This document shows, piece by piece, positions 54,178 to 63,822 of a stretch of 64,000 bases of DNA. Positions within the stretch are counted from its first letter, which is position 1, and every line of letters starts with the position of its first letter. Source of the DNA: Amycolatopsis tolypomycina. GTDB lineage: Bacteria > Actinomycetota > Actinomycetes > Mycobacteriales > Pseudonocardiaceae. The position numbers and the translations under genes were made by a program. The DNA lies in contig NZ_FNSO01000004.1 in the NCBI RefSeq assembly GCF_900105945.1, positions 2,666,001 through 2,730,000 on the forward strand, written 5' to 3'. Under the pieces are notes generated by a model, which saw only the letters and a program-made list of their open reading frames with translations, made no database searches and was not told where the DNA came from.

Positions 54178-54588
54178 ATGACTGCCCTGGTGCCGGGCTC
54201 ACGCCTGGCGTTGCCGAGCATCGCGGCGTGGCTGGAGAACCCCTGGCCGTTCGCCGAGCACAACCCGGTCCGGATCGAGGAGTCCACTGAGGACGGCAAG
54301 TACCTCGTGCGGGCCGAACTGCCCGGCTTCGACCCGGAGAAGCACATCTCCGTGACCACGCACAACGGGCTGCTGACCATCTCCGCCGAGCGTGAGGCGA
54401 AGGAAACCGCCGAAGGCGGCCGCAGTGAGTTCTACTATGGCACCTTCAGCCGCACGGTCAGCCTGCCGGCCGGGGCCGACCCGGCGAAGGTCAAGGCGAC
54501 GTACACCGACGGCATCCTCGAGATCTCGATGCCGGTTTCGGAGCACCCGCGCGACAAGCACGTGAAGATCCAGGTCACCAAGGACTAG
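54178..54588 (+). CDS. Hsp20/alpha-crystallin small heat-shock protein
   Basis: 136 residues with the alpha-crystallin domain (about 38-130): YLVRAELPGFDPEKHISVTT, LLTISAERE, GTFSRTVSLPAGAD, and the family motif YTDGILEISMPV, then a short tail. Acts as a holdase chaperone. HspX/Acr is the classic top DosR target in mycobacteria, which fits the box 128 bases upstream. GGAAGGAGGAA precedes the ATG. Closed by a hairpin. Confidence 0.93.
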   Translation: MTALVPGSRLALPSIAAWLENPWPFAEHNPVRIEESTEDGKYLVRAELPGFDPEKHISVTTHNGLLTISAEREAKETAEGGRSEFYYGTFSRTVSLPAGADPAKVKATYTDGILEISMPVSEHPRDKHVKIQVTKD

Positions 54589-54600
54589 GTGACCCTCCGC

Positions 54601-54633
54601 GGTGGGCGCGGCCCTCGGTCGGCCGCGCCCACC
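54601..54633. terminator. Perfect 13-bp stem terminator after hsp20
   Basis: GGTGGGCGCGGCC (54601-54613) pairs exactly with GGCCGCGCCCACC (54621-54633) around a 7-base loop, 12 bases past the hsp20 stop and 22 bases before the next start. Readthrough may give lower expression of the downstream genes. Confidence 0.75.
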
Positions 54634-54655
54634 CTCATGCCCCTGAGGAGATGCG

Positions 54656-57268
54656 ATGACCCGGGCCCTGCTCGCACGCGGCGACGTGGTGCTCGTGCGC
54701 CCGTTGCACCCGGGCGACACCGCCGAGGTGCTCGCCCTGCACACCCGGCTCACCCAGCAGGACACCTACTTCCGGTTCTTCGGCACTCCGTCCGGGTTGG
54801 CCAAGCTGGCGGCGGAGATCGCCGCCGAGCCCGGCCCCGGCCACTACGCCGTGGGCTGCTACCAGCGCGGTGCGCTCATCGGCGTCGCCAACTACGAGGT
54901 GCTCGCCGACTCGGCCGATGCCGAGGTCGCTCTGGTGGTCGACGCGACGGTACGCACCCAGGGCGTGGCGACCCTGCTGATGGAGCATCTCGTCTCGCAC
55001 GCCCGGAAAACCGGCCTGAAGCGGTTCCTCGCCGAAGTGCTCGCCGAAAACGCCAACGTCATCCACGTCTTCCGAGACCTCGGTCTGCGCTTCGAGGCCA
55101 GCATCGGCGGCCCGGAACGTGATGTCGTGATGGTCCTCGAAGAAGAGCCCGCCTACGTCGAGGCGGTGCTGGAGCGCGACTCGGTCGCCGACGCCGCCAG
55201 CCTCGCGCACCTGTTCCGGCCGTCCTCGGTCGCCGTGATCGGGGCGGGGCGGCGCCCGGGCTCGGTGGGGAACGCCGTGCTGGGAAACCTGGTCGCCTCC
55301 GGCTTTCCCGGCCCGGTCGAGGTGGTGAACCCGCACGCGGACGAGATCCTCGGCGTGCCGAGCGTCCCGTCCGTCGCGGCGCTGACCCGCACCCCCGAAC
55401 TCGCCGTGATCTGCCTCCCCGCGCCGGCCGCCGCGCAGGCCGTCGAAGAGTGCGGCAAACGCGGGGTCCGAGCCGTCGTCATCATCTCTTCCGGACTGAC
55501 CGGTACCGGCGCCGGCGAGCGCGTCCACGCGGCCGTGCGCGAGTACGGCCTGCGGCTGGTCGGGCCGAACTGCCTCGGCGTCGTCTCCACCGATCCGGCC
55601 AGCCCTTACGACCTGACGTTCCTCGCCACGCCGGTCAAGCCGGGCAACATCGGCGTCGTCACGCAGTCCGGTGGCGTCGGCATCGCGCTCGCCGAATCGC
55701 TCGGCGACCTCGGCCTCGGTGTGTCCACTTTGGTCTCCACCGGGGACAAGTACGACGTCAGCGGCAACGACCTGCTGATGTGGTGGGCCGCCGACCGCCG
55801 CACCGAGCTGGCCGTGCTCTACCTCGAGTCGTTCGGCAACCCGCGCAAGTTCAGCCGGCTGGCCCGCCGGCTCGCCCGCACCCGCCCGGTGCTCGCCGTC
55901 CGCTCCGGCAGCGGCGACACCGCCCAGCGCGCGGCCGCCTCGCACACCGCCGCGGCCGCCACTCCGGCCGTTACCCGGGACGCGCTGTTCGAGCAGGCCG
56001 GCGTCATCGCCGTCGACACCGTCGCCGAGCTGGTGGACGTCATCGCCGGGCTGTCCTGGCAGCTGCTGCCCGGCGGCCCGCGGGTGGCCGTGGTGAGCAA
56101 CGCGGGTGGCGCCGGAGTCCTCGCCGCCGACGCCTGCGAGCGCGAAGGCCTGGTCATGGCCGAGCTGTCCCAAGACACCCGGGACCGCCTCGCGAAGGTG
56201 CTGCCGGCCGAGGCGGCCGTGCGGAACCCGGTCGACACGACGGCGGCCGTGCGTGCGGAGGTGTTCGCCGACGCGCTGCGCGCGGTCCTCGACGACGACG
56301 GCGTCGACGCGGTCATCGCCGCGACCGTGCCCACCGCCGTCGGCGACCCCGGCGCGTCGCTCGCCGCGGTGCTCCCGCCCGAGTACAAGACCGTCTTCGC
56401 CGTCCGGCCCGGTCAACGCGCCCGGGTGGCGCCGCTGGTGCCCGGCCGCGGCGTCACCGCCTGCTACGACGACCCCGCCGCGGCCGCCGCGGTGCTGGCC
56501 CGGCTCGTCCGCTACGAGCAGTGGCTGAACCGGCCGGAAGCCGACGAGCGCCTCGAGTCCCTGGCAGATCCGGACGCGCTGCGCACCTTCGCCCGCGAGC
56601 GCGAAGGCTGGCTGCCGCCCGCCGACGCCGTCGAACTGCTCCGGCTCGCCGACATCCCCATGGTGGAGACCCACTACGTCGAAGCCGGCGACTCGATGGA
56701 CGCCGCGGCCGCCGACCTCGGCTCGCCGGTCGTGCTCAAGGCCGACGCCGACGGCCTGCTGCACAAGACCGCCGGCGGCGGCGTCCTGCTCAACGTGCGT
56801 GGCGCGGACCGGATCATGGAAGCGTTCCGGATCTTGCGGTCGCGTTTCGGGTCCGCCCTGCGTGGCGTGACGGTCCAGCCGATGGCCGAACCCGGCCGGG
56901 AGCTGCTGGTCGGCGTGCGTTCGGACCCGGTGTTCGGTCCGCTGGTCGTGTTCGGCCTCGGCGGCGTCGACACCGACCTGATCGCCGACCACGCCGCCCG
57001 GCTCGCGCCGCTCACCGGCGCCGACGCGGACCTGCTCTTGGACGGGTTGCGGTCGTCGAAGGCGCTCTGGGCGTCCGGACTGGATCGGGCTGCGGTGCGC
57101 GAGTTGCTGCTGAAGGTCAGCCGGCTGGCCGAGCTGGTGCCGGAACTGGCCGAACTGGACCTCAACCCGGTGCGCGTGCGCTCGGACGGGTGCGTGGCGC
57201 TGGACGTCCGCGCCCGTCTGGAGCATGTCGCGGCCGAAGACCCGTTCCTGCGCCGGCTGCGAGACTGA
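54656..57268 (+). CDS. GNAT domain fused to ADP-forming acyl/acetyl-CoA synthetase
   Basis: 870 residues. Residues 1-160 form a GNAT acetyltransferase (VALVVDATVRTQGVATLLMEH with the acetyl-CoA loop). Next come the CoA-binding domain (SVAVIGAGRRPGSVGNAVL), the succinyl-CoA-ligase-like domains (GVVTQSGGVGIALAESLG; the phospho-His in AASHTAAAA) and a C-terminal ATP-grasp domain (LHKTAGGGVLLN, FGLGGVDTDLIADHAARLAP, AELDLNPVRV). It can make ATP from acetyl-CoA and ADP, or act as a Pat-type lysine acetyltransferase as in Mycobacterium. The neighbour acetate kinase supports acetate/ATP metabolism. Confidence 0.88.
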   Translation: MTRALLARGDVVLVRPLHPGDTAEVLALHTRLTQQDTYFRFFGTPSGLAKLAAEIAAEPGPGHYAVGCYQRGALIGVANYEVLADSADAEVALVVDATVRTQGVATLLMEHLVSHARKTGLKRFLAEVLAENANVIHVFRDLGLRFEASIGGPERDVVMVLEEEPAYVEAVLERDSVADAASLAHLFRPSSVAVIGAGRRPGSVGNAVLGNLVASGFPGPVEVVNPHADEILGVPSVPSVAALTRTPELAVICLPAPAAAQAVEECGKRGVRAVVIISSGLTGTGAGERVHAAVREYGLRLVGPNCLGVVSTDPASPYDLTFLATPVKPGNIGVVTQSGGVGIALAESLGDLGLGVSTLVSTGDKYDVSGNDLLMWWAADRRTELAVLYLESFGNPRKFSRLARRLARTRPVLAVRSGSGDTAQRAAASHTAAAATPAVTRDALFEQAGVIAVDTVAELVDVIAGLSWQLLPGGPRVAVVSNAGGAGVLAADACEREGLVMAELSQDTRDRLAKVLPAEAAVRNPVDTTAAVRAEVFADALRAVLDDDGVDAVIAATVPTAVGDPGASLAAVLPPEYKTVFAVRPGQRARVAPLVPGRGVTACYDDPAAAAAVLARLVRYEQWLNRPEADERLESLADPDALRTFAREREGWLPPADAVELLRLADIPMVETHYVEAGDSMDAAAADLGSPVVLKADADGLLHKTAGGGVLLNVRGADRIMEAFRILRSRFGSALRGVTVQPMAEPGRELLVGVRSDPVFGPLVVFGLGGVDTDLIADHAARLAPLTGADADLLLDGLRSSKALWASGLDRAAVRELLLKVSRLAELVPELAELDLNPVRVRSDGCVALDVRARLEHVAAEDPFLRRLRD

Positions 57269-57279
57269 AGGAGCGACCC

Positions 57280-58365
57280 GTGCGTGTGCTGACCCTGAAC
57301 CCGGGCTCGTCCAGCGTGAAAGTGTCGCTGGTCGCCGACGGCACCGCCGTCGGCTGGGCGGCGTGGGACTTGACCGACCCCGCGGTCGTGGGCCATGCGG
57401 TCCGGCGCTGGTCCGATGTGGACGCCGTGGCCGTCCGGTTCGTCCACGGCGGCACGCAGAAGGCGCCCGCGCGGGTCGACGACGTCCTGCTCGCGAACCT
57501 CGAACGGCTCACCTCGCTGGCGCCGAACCACCAGCCGCTGTCGCTGTCGGTGACCCGCGAGGTCCGCCGCCTGCTGCCGGACGTCCCGGTGGTGGCCTGT
57601 TTCGACACCGCGTTCCACGCCCGGATGCCCGAAGCCGCCGCCCGGTACCCGCTGCCGCGGGCGTGGACCGCGCAGAACCGCCTGCGCCGCTACGGTTTCC
57701 ACGGTCTGTCGTGCCAGTACGCGCTGCGCCGCACCGGCGAGCTGCTGGGCCGGACACCGGACGAGCTGCAGCTCGTGTGCGCGCACGTCGGCGCCGGGGT
57801 GTCGGTGACCGCGATCCGCGACGGCCACGGCGTCGACACCAGCATGGGCTTCACCCCGCTCGAGGGCGCCATGATGGCCACGCGGTCCGGCTCGATCGAC
57901 CCGGGCCTGCTGCTGCACGTGATGCAGACGGCGCCGATGAGCCCGGCCGAGATGGCCGACGCCCTGTTCCATCGCTCCGGCCTGGCCGGGATGAGCGGTA
58001 CCAACGGCGACCTGCGCCGCGTCCTGGCCGCCGCGGCCCGCGGCGAGCAGAACGCCGAAGTCGCCCTGGACGTCTACCGGCACCGGTTGTGCCGGGAGAT
58101 CGGCGCGGCCGCGATGAGCCTGTCGCGGCTGGACGCGGTGGTGTTCACCGGTGGCGTCGCCGAGCACCAGCCCGGGCTGATCACCTCGGTCATCGACGGG
58201 CTGGGGGTGCTCGGCCTGCGTGCCGGGCAGGTCCCGCACACCGAAACCGATCGGGTCGTCACCGCACCGGACTCGCCGGTGCCCGCCCTGATCGTCCTGC
58301 CCCGGGAAGACCTGGAGCTGGCCCGTGGCGCCGAAGAGGTGCTCGCCCGAGTGTCCGTGAGGTGA
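57280..58365 (+). CDS. ackA: Acetate kinase
   Basis: 361 residues from a GTG with GAAGGAG upstream. Motifs NPGSSSVKVSLV, RFVHGG, ACFDTAFHARMP, RYGFHGLSCQYALR and HVGAGVSVTAI cover the phosphate and nucleotide sites. It is shorter than usual (about 390-400), mainly in surface loops. Converts acetyl-phosphate and ADP to acetate and ATP. No phosphotransacetylase is in the window, so the natural source of acetyl-phosphate here is the phosphoketolase. Confidence 0.93.
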   Translation: MRVLTLNPGSSSVKVSLVADGTAVGWAAWDLTDPAVVGHAVRRWSDVDAVAVRFVHGGTQKAPARVDDVLLANLERLTSLAPNHQPLSLSVTREVRRLLPDVPVVACFDTAFHARMPEAAARYPLPRAWTAQNRLRRYGFHGLSCQYALRRTGELLGRTPDELQLVCAHVGAGVSVTAIRDGHGVDTSMGFTPLEGAMMATRSGSIDPGLLLHVMQTAPMSPAEMADALFHRSGLAGMSGTNGDLRRVLAAAARGEQNAEVALDVYRHRLCREIGAAAMSLSRLDAVVFTGGVAEHQPGLITSVIDGLGVLGLRAGQVPHTETDRVVTAPDSPVPALIVLPREDLELARGAEEVLARVSVR

Positions 58366-58369
58366 CGCC

Positions 58370-58765
58370 GTGCACGTCCTGCTGACCGAATCGTCCTTCG
58401 GCGACTCCGGCTTCCTGCTGCAGCCCCTGCGTGACGCGGGCTGCCTGGTCAGCCGGTGCCACAGCCGCGCCGGGCTCTGCCGCGCGCTGGCGGTCGGGGG
58501 CCGCTGCCCGCTCGACGAGCCGTTCGCCCAGCCCGACCTCGTCGTCGACGTCCGCGGCCAGGAACCGGAGCTGACCGCCCGCGAGTACGGCGTCGTCTGC
58601 GCGGTCCGCGACCACGTGCCGGTCGCGCTGGTCTCCCCGGATCCGGACGTCCGGGCGGAGATCCCGGCGGGGCTGGAGAACCGCGTCACCGTGATCGACG
58701 CCGACGGCCTGCTGGCCACCTGCCGGGCCGCCACCAGGCACCTCCCGGCGCAACCGGGCAGATGA
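58370..58765 (+). CDS. Hypothetical protein (131 aa), receiver-like fold possible
   Basis: GTG start 4 bases after ackA. The order of strands and helices (HVLLTESSFGDSGFLLQPLR, DLVVDVRGQEPELTAREYGV, HVPVALVSPDPDVRAEI, RVTVIDADGLLATCRAA) resembles a degenerate Rossmann/receiver fold without the acidic phosphorylation pocket. Cys-rich in the first half. Function unknown; stop overlaps the next gene. Confidence 0.65.
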   Translation: MHVLLTESSFGDSGFLLQPLRDAGCLVSRCHSRAGLCRALAVGGRCPLDEPFAQPDLVVDVRGQEPELTAREYGVVCAVRDHVPVALVSPDPDVRAEIPAGLENRVTVIDADGLLATCRAATRHLPAQPGR

Positions 58766-59475
58766 CCGGATTCCGCTGGGACACCTCGTCCCGGGCCGTG
58801 CTCGGCGACGCCCTGGTGCGGCTCGGCCCGAACCGGTGCGTCGCCGAGGTGCGGCCGGACGAAGTCGTCCTGGCCGAACCGCCCTCCCGGCGCGACCGGG
58901 CGCGCAACGCGGCCTTGATCGAGTGCGGTGCGGCGCTGTCGACCGTCTGGACGGTGCTGCGGATCCTGGGCCGTGACCCGGTCGTGGTGTTCCCCTACGA
59001 CGCCGACCGGCCGGACGTGGCGGCGGTCGTCCGGGCCGGAGCAGCGCGGCCGCCGTCGAGCGGTGAATGGGCGCGGTACGTGGCGCTGCGCAAGCCGGCG
59101 GAACCGGAGCTGCGACCGGTCAGCCTCGCGGTCCTGGGCGCGCTGGCGGGCGAGGACTTCTGGCCGGAGACCGACGTGCGGATCGTGCGGCCTGCCTGGG
59201 TGCCGGCCCTCGAACAGCTCGGCGCCGACGTCACCGGCCAGTCCGCCCTGCTCGTCACCACCCCGGGTGACAGCCGGCGGCACCACGTCCTCGCCGGCGC
59301 CGCGCTCCACGGCACCCGGCTGGCCGCGGCCGTTCGCGGGTTCTCCTCCCGGAACGTCCCACTGAGCCGCCTGACCGCCGTCGAGCGGGCCCGGCAGACC
59401 GAGATCATGCCCGGCATCCCGCAAGCGCTGCTGCTGGTCGGCCTCGCCACCCCGAAGCGAAGGAAGGCACGATGA
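58762..59475 (+). CDS. Shortened Acg/nitroreductase-like protein
   Basis: 237 residues. [22 protein letters not shown] followed by [16 protein letters not shown] aligns with the middle of the two full Acg-type proteins in the window, and [20 protein letters not shown] with their flavin-fold end, but the N-terminal FMN motif with HNxQPW is missing and the whole is about 100 residues shorter. It may be a flavin-free partner or a decayed copy; codon use is still normal. ATGA overlaps on both sides. Confidence 0.65.
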   Translation: MTGFRWDTSSRAVLGDALVRLGPNRCVAEVRPDEVVLAEPPSRRDRARNAALIECGAALSTVWTVLRILGRDPVVVFPYDADRPDVAAVVRAGAARPPSSGEWARYVALRKPAEPELRPVSLAVLGALAGEDFWPETDVRIVRPAWVPALEQLGADVTGQSALLVTTPGDSRRHHVLAGAALHGTRLAAAVRGFSSRNVPLSRLTAVERARQTEIMPGIPQALLLVGLATPKRRKAR

Positions 59476-62069
59476 CCACGCACCTGAAGAGCCCCGAGGC
59501 GCCGCCGGTCGACGCCCGGGAGCCGGTCGCCCGGCTCCTGCGGGACCTGCGGACCACACCGACCGGGCTGACGGCCCGCGAGGCCGCACGCCGGCTGCAG
59601 GTGAGTGGTCCGAACTCGCTGCCCTCGCACGGTGGCCGGAAGTGGCCGCTGGAACTGGTGCGGCAGCTGGTCCACCCCCTCGCGCTGCTGCTGTGGGTCG
59701 CGGGCGGGCTGGCGTGGGTCGCCGGGACGACGAACCTGGCGATCGCGATCGCCGGCGTCATCCTGCTCAACGGCCTGCTGGCGTTCGTGCAGGAACAGCA
59801 GGCGGAGAAGGCGGTCGAGGCGCTGGGGAAGTACCTGCCCGACCGGGCGCCGGTGCTGCGCGACGGCCAGGTGTGGCACGTCCCGGCGACCGAACTCGTC
59901 CCCGGCGATGTCCTCGTCCTCGAGGAAGGCAACCGGATCCCGGCCGATGCCCGGCTGATCGACGGCACGGTGGACGTCGACGCGTCGATGCTGACGGGGG
60001 AGTCGGTGCCGGTGACCCGGATGGCCGACGCGCACGACGACGCTGCCCGCCCGCTCGATTCGCCGGTGCTCGTCTTCAGCGGCACGGTCTGCGTCGCCGG
60101 GGCCGCGCACGCGGTCGTCCACGCCACCGGGCGGCACACGGAGATCGGCCGGATCGCGTCGCTCTCGTCGCGCGTCGGACGTGAGGAAAGCCCGCTCGAA
60201 CGCCAGGTCCGGCGGGTCGCGTGGCTGATCGCGCTGGTCGCCGTCGTGGTCGGGATCGGCTTCCTGCCGCTGGGCTGGCTGGCCGGGCTGTCCTGGGCGG
60301 CGGCGTTCGTGTTCGCGATCGGGCTGCTGGTGGCCAACGTCCCCGAGGGCCTGCTGCCGACGATCACCCTGGCCCTGGCCGCGGGTGTCCGGTCGATGGC
60401 CAAGGCCGGGGCGCTGGTGAAGCGGCTGTCCGCGGTCGAGACGCTGGGGTCGACGACGGTGATCTGCACCGACAAGACCGGGACGTTGACGCGGAACGAG
60501 ATGAGCGTCGAGGAGGTGCACCCGTACGCGGAGTCGTTCGCCGAGGCACTGGCCCGGTGCAGCACCGCCGACGTCACCACCGGGAGCGGCGATCCCACCG
60601 AACTCGCGCTGCTGCGGTACGCGGGCTCGACCGGGGCCGACCTGTCCGCGCGGAAGGTGTTGTACCCGTTCGACCCGCGGCTCAAGCGGATGTCCACTGT
60701 GGATCTCGTCGGGGATTCCCTGTGGGTCTCGACCAAGGGGGCGCCGGAGCAGGTGCTACCCCGCTGCGCGATGCCGCCCGAGGAGCGGACCCGGCTCCTG
60801 GCGCTGGTCGACGAGATGGCGGGCCGGGCCCTGCGCGTGCTCGCCGTCGCCGGCCGCCGGGTGGCCGTGCTGCCGGACAGCCGGGAGGAAGCCGAGACCG
60901 ACCTGAGCCTGCTCGGCCTGGTGGGCCTGGTCGACCCGCCGCGGCCCGAGGTCGCCGCCGCCGTCGCGGACTGCCATTCGGCGGGCATCCGGGTCCACGT
61001 GGTGACCGGCGACAACGGCCGCACGGCGGCGGAGATCGCCCGCCGCGTCGGGATCGGCGCGGACCGCGTGATCAGCGGCGAGGAACTGGCCGACCTGCCG
61101 GAGCCGGCCCTGGACGAAGCGCTGACGGCCAACGGCGAGATCGTGTTCTCCCGCGCGGCACCGGAGGACAAGCTCCGCATCGCGGACGCGCTGCGCGACT
61201 GCGGCGAGGTCGTGGCGATGACCGGCGACGGCGTCAACGACGCTCCGGCGTTGCGCCGCGCGGACATCGGCGTGGCGATGGGCATCGGCGGCACGGACGT
61301 GGCCAAGGAAGCGGCGACGGTGGTCCTGACGGACGACAACTTCGCAACCATCGTCGCCGGGGTCCGGGAAGGGCGCCGGGTGTTCGACAACGTCCGGAAG
61401 TTCGTGCTGTACATCTTCGCGCACGCCGTCCCGGAAGTGCTGCCGTTCCTGCTGTTCGCGGTGTCGGGCGGGATGATCCCGTTGCCGTTGACGGTGCTGC
61501 AGATCCTGGCGATCGACCTCGGCACGGAGACATTGCCCGCGCTGGCTCTCGGCCGCGAACCCGCGGAGCCGGGCTTGATGTCCCGCCGTCCGCGACGGCG
61601 CTCCGAAGGCGTGGTCACCGGGCGGATGCTCTTGCGCGCATGGGGAATCATGGGACTGTTGTCGGGAGCGTTGGTGCTGGGAGCGTTCTTCGCGGTGCTG
61701 TACGCGGCGGGCTGGCACCCCGGTGCGGATGTCTCCTCGGGAGCGTTGCACACAGCGTACTTGCAGGCGACGACGGCGACCTTCGCGGCGATCGTGTGCT
61801 GCCAGGTGGGCACGGCGTTCGCGGCCCGGACCGAGCGCGTGTCGCTGCGTTCGGTGGGCTTGACGACGAACCGCCTGCTGCTGGGCGGGATCGTGTTCGA
61901 GCTGGTGTTCGCGGCGGCGCTGATCTACCTGCCGCCGCTGCAGGCGCTGTTCGGAACGGCGGCGCTTCCGGCTTGGGTGGTAGCGATGCTGCTCCCGATG
62001 CCGGTCATCGTGTGGGGTGCGGACGAGCTGTTCCGCTGGGTCACCCGCCGCGGCGACGCTCGGGAGTGA
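59472..62069 (+). CDS. P2-type cation-transporting ATPase
   Basis: 865 residues. [12 protein letters not shown] (actuator), [16 protein letters not shown] in M4, CTDKTGTLT (phosphorylation), KGAPEQVL and [18 protein letters not shown]. The M4 sequence VPEGLLPT is that of Na+/K+-ATPase-like (P2C) pumps rather than Ca2+ pumps (PEGLPA as at 11822), so it may move Na+ or K+. Last gene of the run from 54656; GGAAGG precedes the ATG overlapping the previous stop. Confidence 0.9.
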   Translation: MTTHLKSPEAPPVDAREPVARLLRDLRTTPTGLTAREAARRLQVSGPNSLPSHGGRKWPLELVRQLVHPLALLLWVAGGLAWVAGTTNLAIAIAGVILLNGLLAFVQEQQAEKAVEALGKYLPDRAPVLRDGQVWHVPATELVPGDVLVLEEGNRIPADARLIDGTVDVDASMLTGESVPVTRMADAHDDAARPLDSPVLVFSGTVCVAGAAHAVVHATGRHTEIGRIASLSSRVGREESPLERQVRRVAWLIALVAVVVGIGFLPLGWLAGLSWAAAFVFAIGLLVANVPEGLLPTITLALAAGVRSMAKAGALVKRLSAVETLGSTTVICTDKTGTLTRNEMSVEEVHPYAESFAEALARCSTADVTTGSGDPTELALLRYAGSTGADLSARKVLYPFDPRLKRMSTVDLVGDSLWVSTKGAPEQVLPRCAMPPEERTRLLALVDEMAGRALRVLAVAGRRVAVLPDSREEAETDLSLLGLVGLVDPPRPEVAAAVADCHSAGIRVHVVTGDNGRTAAEIARRVGIGADRVISGEELADLPEPALDEALTANGEIVFSRAAPEDKLRIADALRDCGEVVAMTGDGVNDAPALRRADIGVAMGIGGTDVAKEAATVVLTDDNFATIVAGVREGRRVFDNVRKFVLYIFAHAVPEVLPFLLFAVSGGMIPLPLTVLQILAIDLGTETLPALALGREPAEPGLMSRRPRRRSEGVVTGRMLLRAWGIMGLLSGALVLGAFFAVLYAAGWHPGADVSSGALHTAYLQATTATFAAIVCCQVGTAFAARTERVSLRSVGLTTNRLLLGGIVFELVFAAALIYLPPLQALFGTAALPAWVVAMLLPMPVIVWGADELFRWVTRRGDARE

Positions 62070-62072
62070 CGC

Positions 62073-63746
62073 TCACGCCGCGGGCGCCGTCCACTGCTGG
62101 TTCGCTTGGCCGTTGCAGGCCCAGAGGAGGACCTTGGTGCCGTTCGCGGTTCCCTGGCCACTGGCGTCCAGGCAGAGGTTCGACTGGACGCCGGTGATCG
62201 TCCCGTTCGCGTTCACCGTCCACTGCTGGTTGGCCTGGCCGTTGCAGTCCCAGATGACCACGGGCGTCCCGTTGGCCGTGCCCTGGCCGGATGCGTCGAG
62301 GCACTTGGTGCCGTAGACGGTGAGCTGGCGGCTCGCCGTCCGGGTCCAGGTCTGGCCGGAGCCGCCCTGGCAGTCCAGCAGTTGCACCTGGGTGCCGTTG
62401 GCGGTGGTCGCGCCGGGCACGTCGAGGCAGCGCCCGGACTGCTTGCCGGTGATCGGCCCGCCGGTCGGAGGCGTGCCGTCGGTGCCGGTGACGGTCAGCA
62501 GGATCGCCTCCCCGGCCGGGACCGAAGTGGCGTAGCCGGAGGTGAAGGTCCCGCGGTCGGCGCCGGCCCAGACGTCGCGGACGACCGCCGAACCCGACAG
62601 GCCGAGGGCGGACCACCGGGCGGTGATGGTGGCGGCCGACCCGGTGCGGTTGAGCAGGACGACGGCCCGGCGGCCGGTGCCGGACAGCACCTTCTGGTAG
62701 ACCTGGAGACCCGAGGCGTCCTCGGTGACCTTGGTGCCCTGCCGCCCCAGCGAGTCCTGGTCGATGGCGATCATCTCGCGGTTGGTCAGCGCGGCGCGGG
62801 TGGCGGCGCTCATGTCGCTGGGCTTGTTGCCCGCGATCAAGGGCGCGCCGGAGATCGCCCAGAGGCTCAGGTGGGTGCGGTTCTGCGCGTCGGAGAAGCC
62901 GGGCAGCCCGGCGATGAGCATGTCGGGATCGTTGTAACGGCCGGGACTCTGCGCGCTCGGGTGCTGCGCGGCGTCGAAGTTGGCCAGCATCCGCGACATC
63001 GACGGCCGCTCGCCCCAGTAGATGATGTCACCGCTGGTCCGCCACAGGTTGGCGATGCCGGGCGCCCAGTTCCAGGGCTGGTTGCCGCCCCACTCGCAGA
63101 CGGAGAACGTCATCGGCCGGCCGGTTTGGGCGGTGGCGCGCGAGATCGAGTCGCTGATCTGGGTGTAGGCCGTGCGCGCGTTCAGCCCTTCGGCGTTGCC
63201 GCCGCACCAGTCGACCTTCACGTAGTCGAAGCCCCAGCGCGAGAACTGCAGGAAGTCCTGGTCGTAGTGGCCTTCGGCGCCGGTGCCGGGGTAGGCGGGG
63301 TGCCCGGTGGGGTAGTAGTAGCCGCAGCCGTTGCGTCCGGCGTCGGTGTAGATGCCCGCCTTCAGGCCCTTGCTGTGGATGTAGGCGGTGATGGCGGACA
63401 TCCCGCCCGGCCACTTCGCGGTGTCGACGGTGATGTTGCCGTTCGCGTCGCGGCTGCCGGTCCACCAGCCGTCGTCGATGTTGACGTACTCGTAGCCCGC
63501 GTCCTTCATACCGGAGGTGACGAGCGCGTCCGCCTGCTGCTCGATGACGGTGTGGTCGATCGCCCCGGCGAAGGAGTTCCAGGAATTCCAGCCCATCGGC
63601 GGCTTGGTGATCGGAGCCGGCGCGGCAGCGGCGCTCGACGGCGCCGCGACGGAGAAGAGGGCGGCGATCAGCGCGCACACCGTCCACAGAGGACTCAGCG
63701 GGCGCTTGGCTCGGCGTGCTTGCGCGTGCGGCAACGGAACCCCCAT
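62073..63746 (-). CDS. Secreted alpha-galactosidase (GH27) with ricin-B carbohydrate-binding module
   Basis: 557 residues from the ATG at 63746. An N-terminal signal peptide (LSPLWTVCALIAALFSVAAP with AAAAPAP cleavage region) is followed by the GH27 barrel: PPMGWNSWNSFAG, the nucleophile Asp in YVKVDWCGG and the acid/base Asp in RYNDPDMLI. A beta-sandwich and a C-terminal CBM13 with three QxW-type repeats (SGQTWTR, NQQWTV, NQQWTA) follow. Digests galactose side chains of plant polysaccharides outside the cell. Different job from the dormancy island; marks its right edge. Confidence 0.92.
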   Translation of the reverse strand: MGVPLPHAQARRAKRPLSPLWTVCALIAALFSVAAPSSAAAAPAPITKPPMGWNSWNSFAGAIDHTVIEQQADALVTSGMKDAGYEYVNIDDGWWTGSRDANGNITVDTAKWPGGMSAITAYIHSKGLKAGIYTDAGRNGCGYYYPTGHPAYPGTGAEGHYDQDFLQFSRWGFDYVKVDWCGGNAEGLNARTAYTQISDSISRATAQTGRPMTFSVCEWGGNQPWNWAPGIANLWRTSGDIIYWGERPSMSRMLANFDAAQHPSAQSPGRYNDPDMLIAGLPGFSDAQNRTHLSLWAISGAPLIAGNKPSDMSAATRAALTNREMIAIDQDSLGRQGTKVTEDASGLQVYQKVLSGTGRRAVVLLNRTGSAATITARWSALGLSGSAVVRDVWAGADRGTFTSGYATSVPAGEAILLTVTGTDGTPPTGGPITGKQSGRCLDVPGATTANGTQVQLLDCQGGSGQTWTRTASRQLTVYGTKCLDASGQGTANGTPVVIWDCNGQANQQWTVNANGTITGVQSNLCLDASGQGTANGTKVLLWACNGQANQQWTAPAA

Positions 63747-63763
63747 CGGCGGTGACGGTGGAA

Positions 63764-63779
63764 GTGTGAACGCTAACAC
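63764..63779. promoter_or_regulatory. LacI-type operator candidate before the alpha-galactosidase
   Basis: GTGTGAACGCTAACAC is an imperfect palindrome (6 of 8 pairs) with the central CG typical of LacI-family sugar repressor sites. It ends 18 bases before the start codon. Confidence 0.4.
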
Positions 63780-63822
63780 AACTGCCGCGGCGGAGGTTCT
63801 TCCCGGTGAAACTTTCAGTTTT

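Noticed and set aside
56674..59589. A 971-codon open frame on the minus strand opposite the acyl-CoA synthetase and acetate kinase genes
   Set aside because: Crosses several certain genes and their stops; composition is that of a shadow frame.
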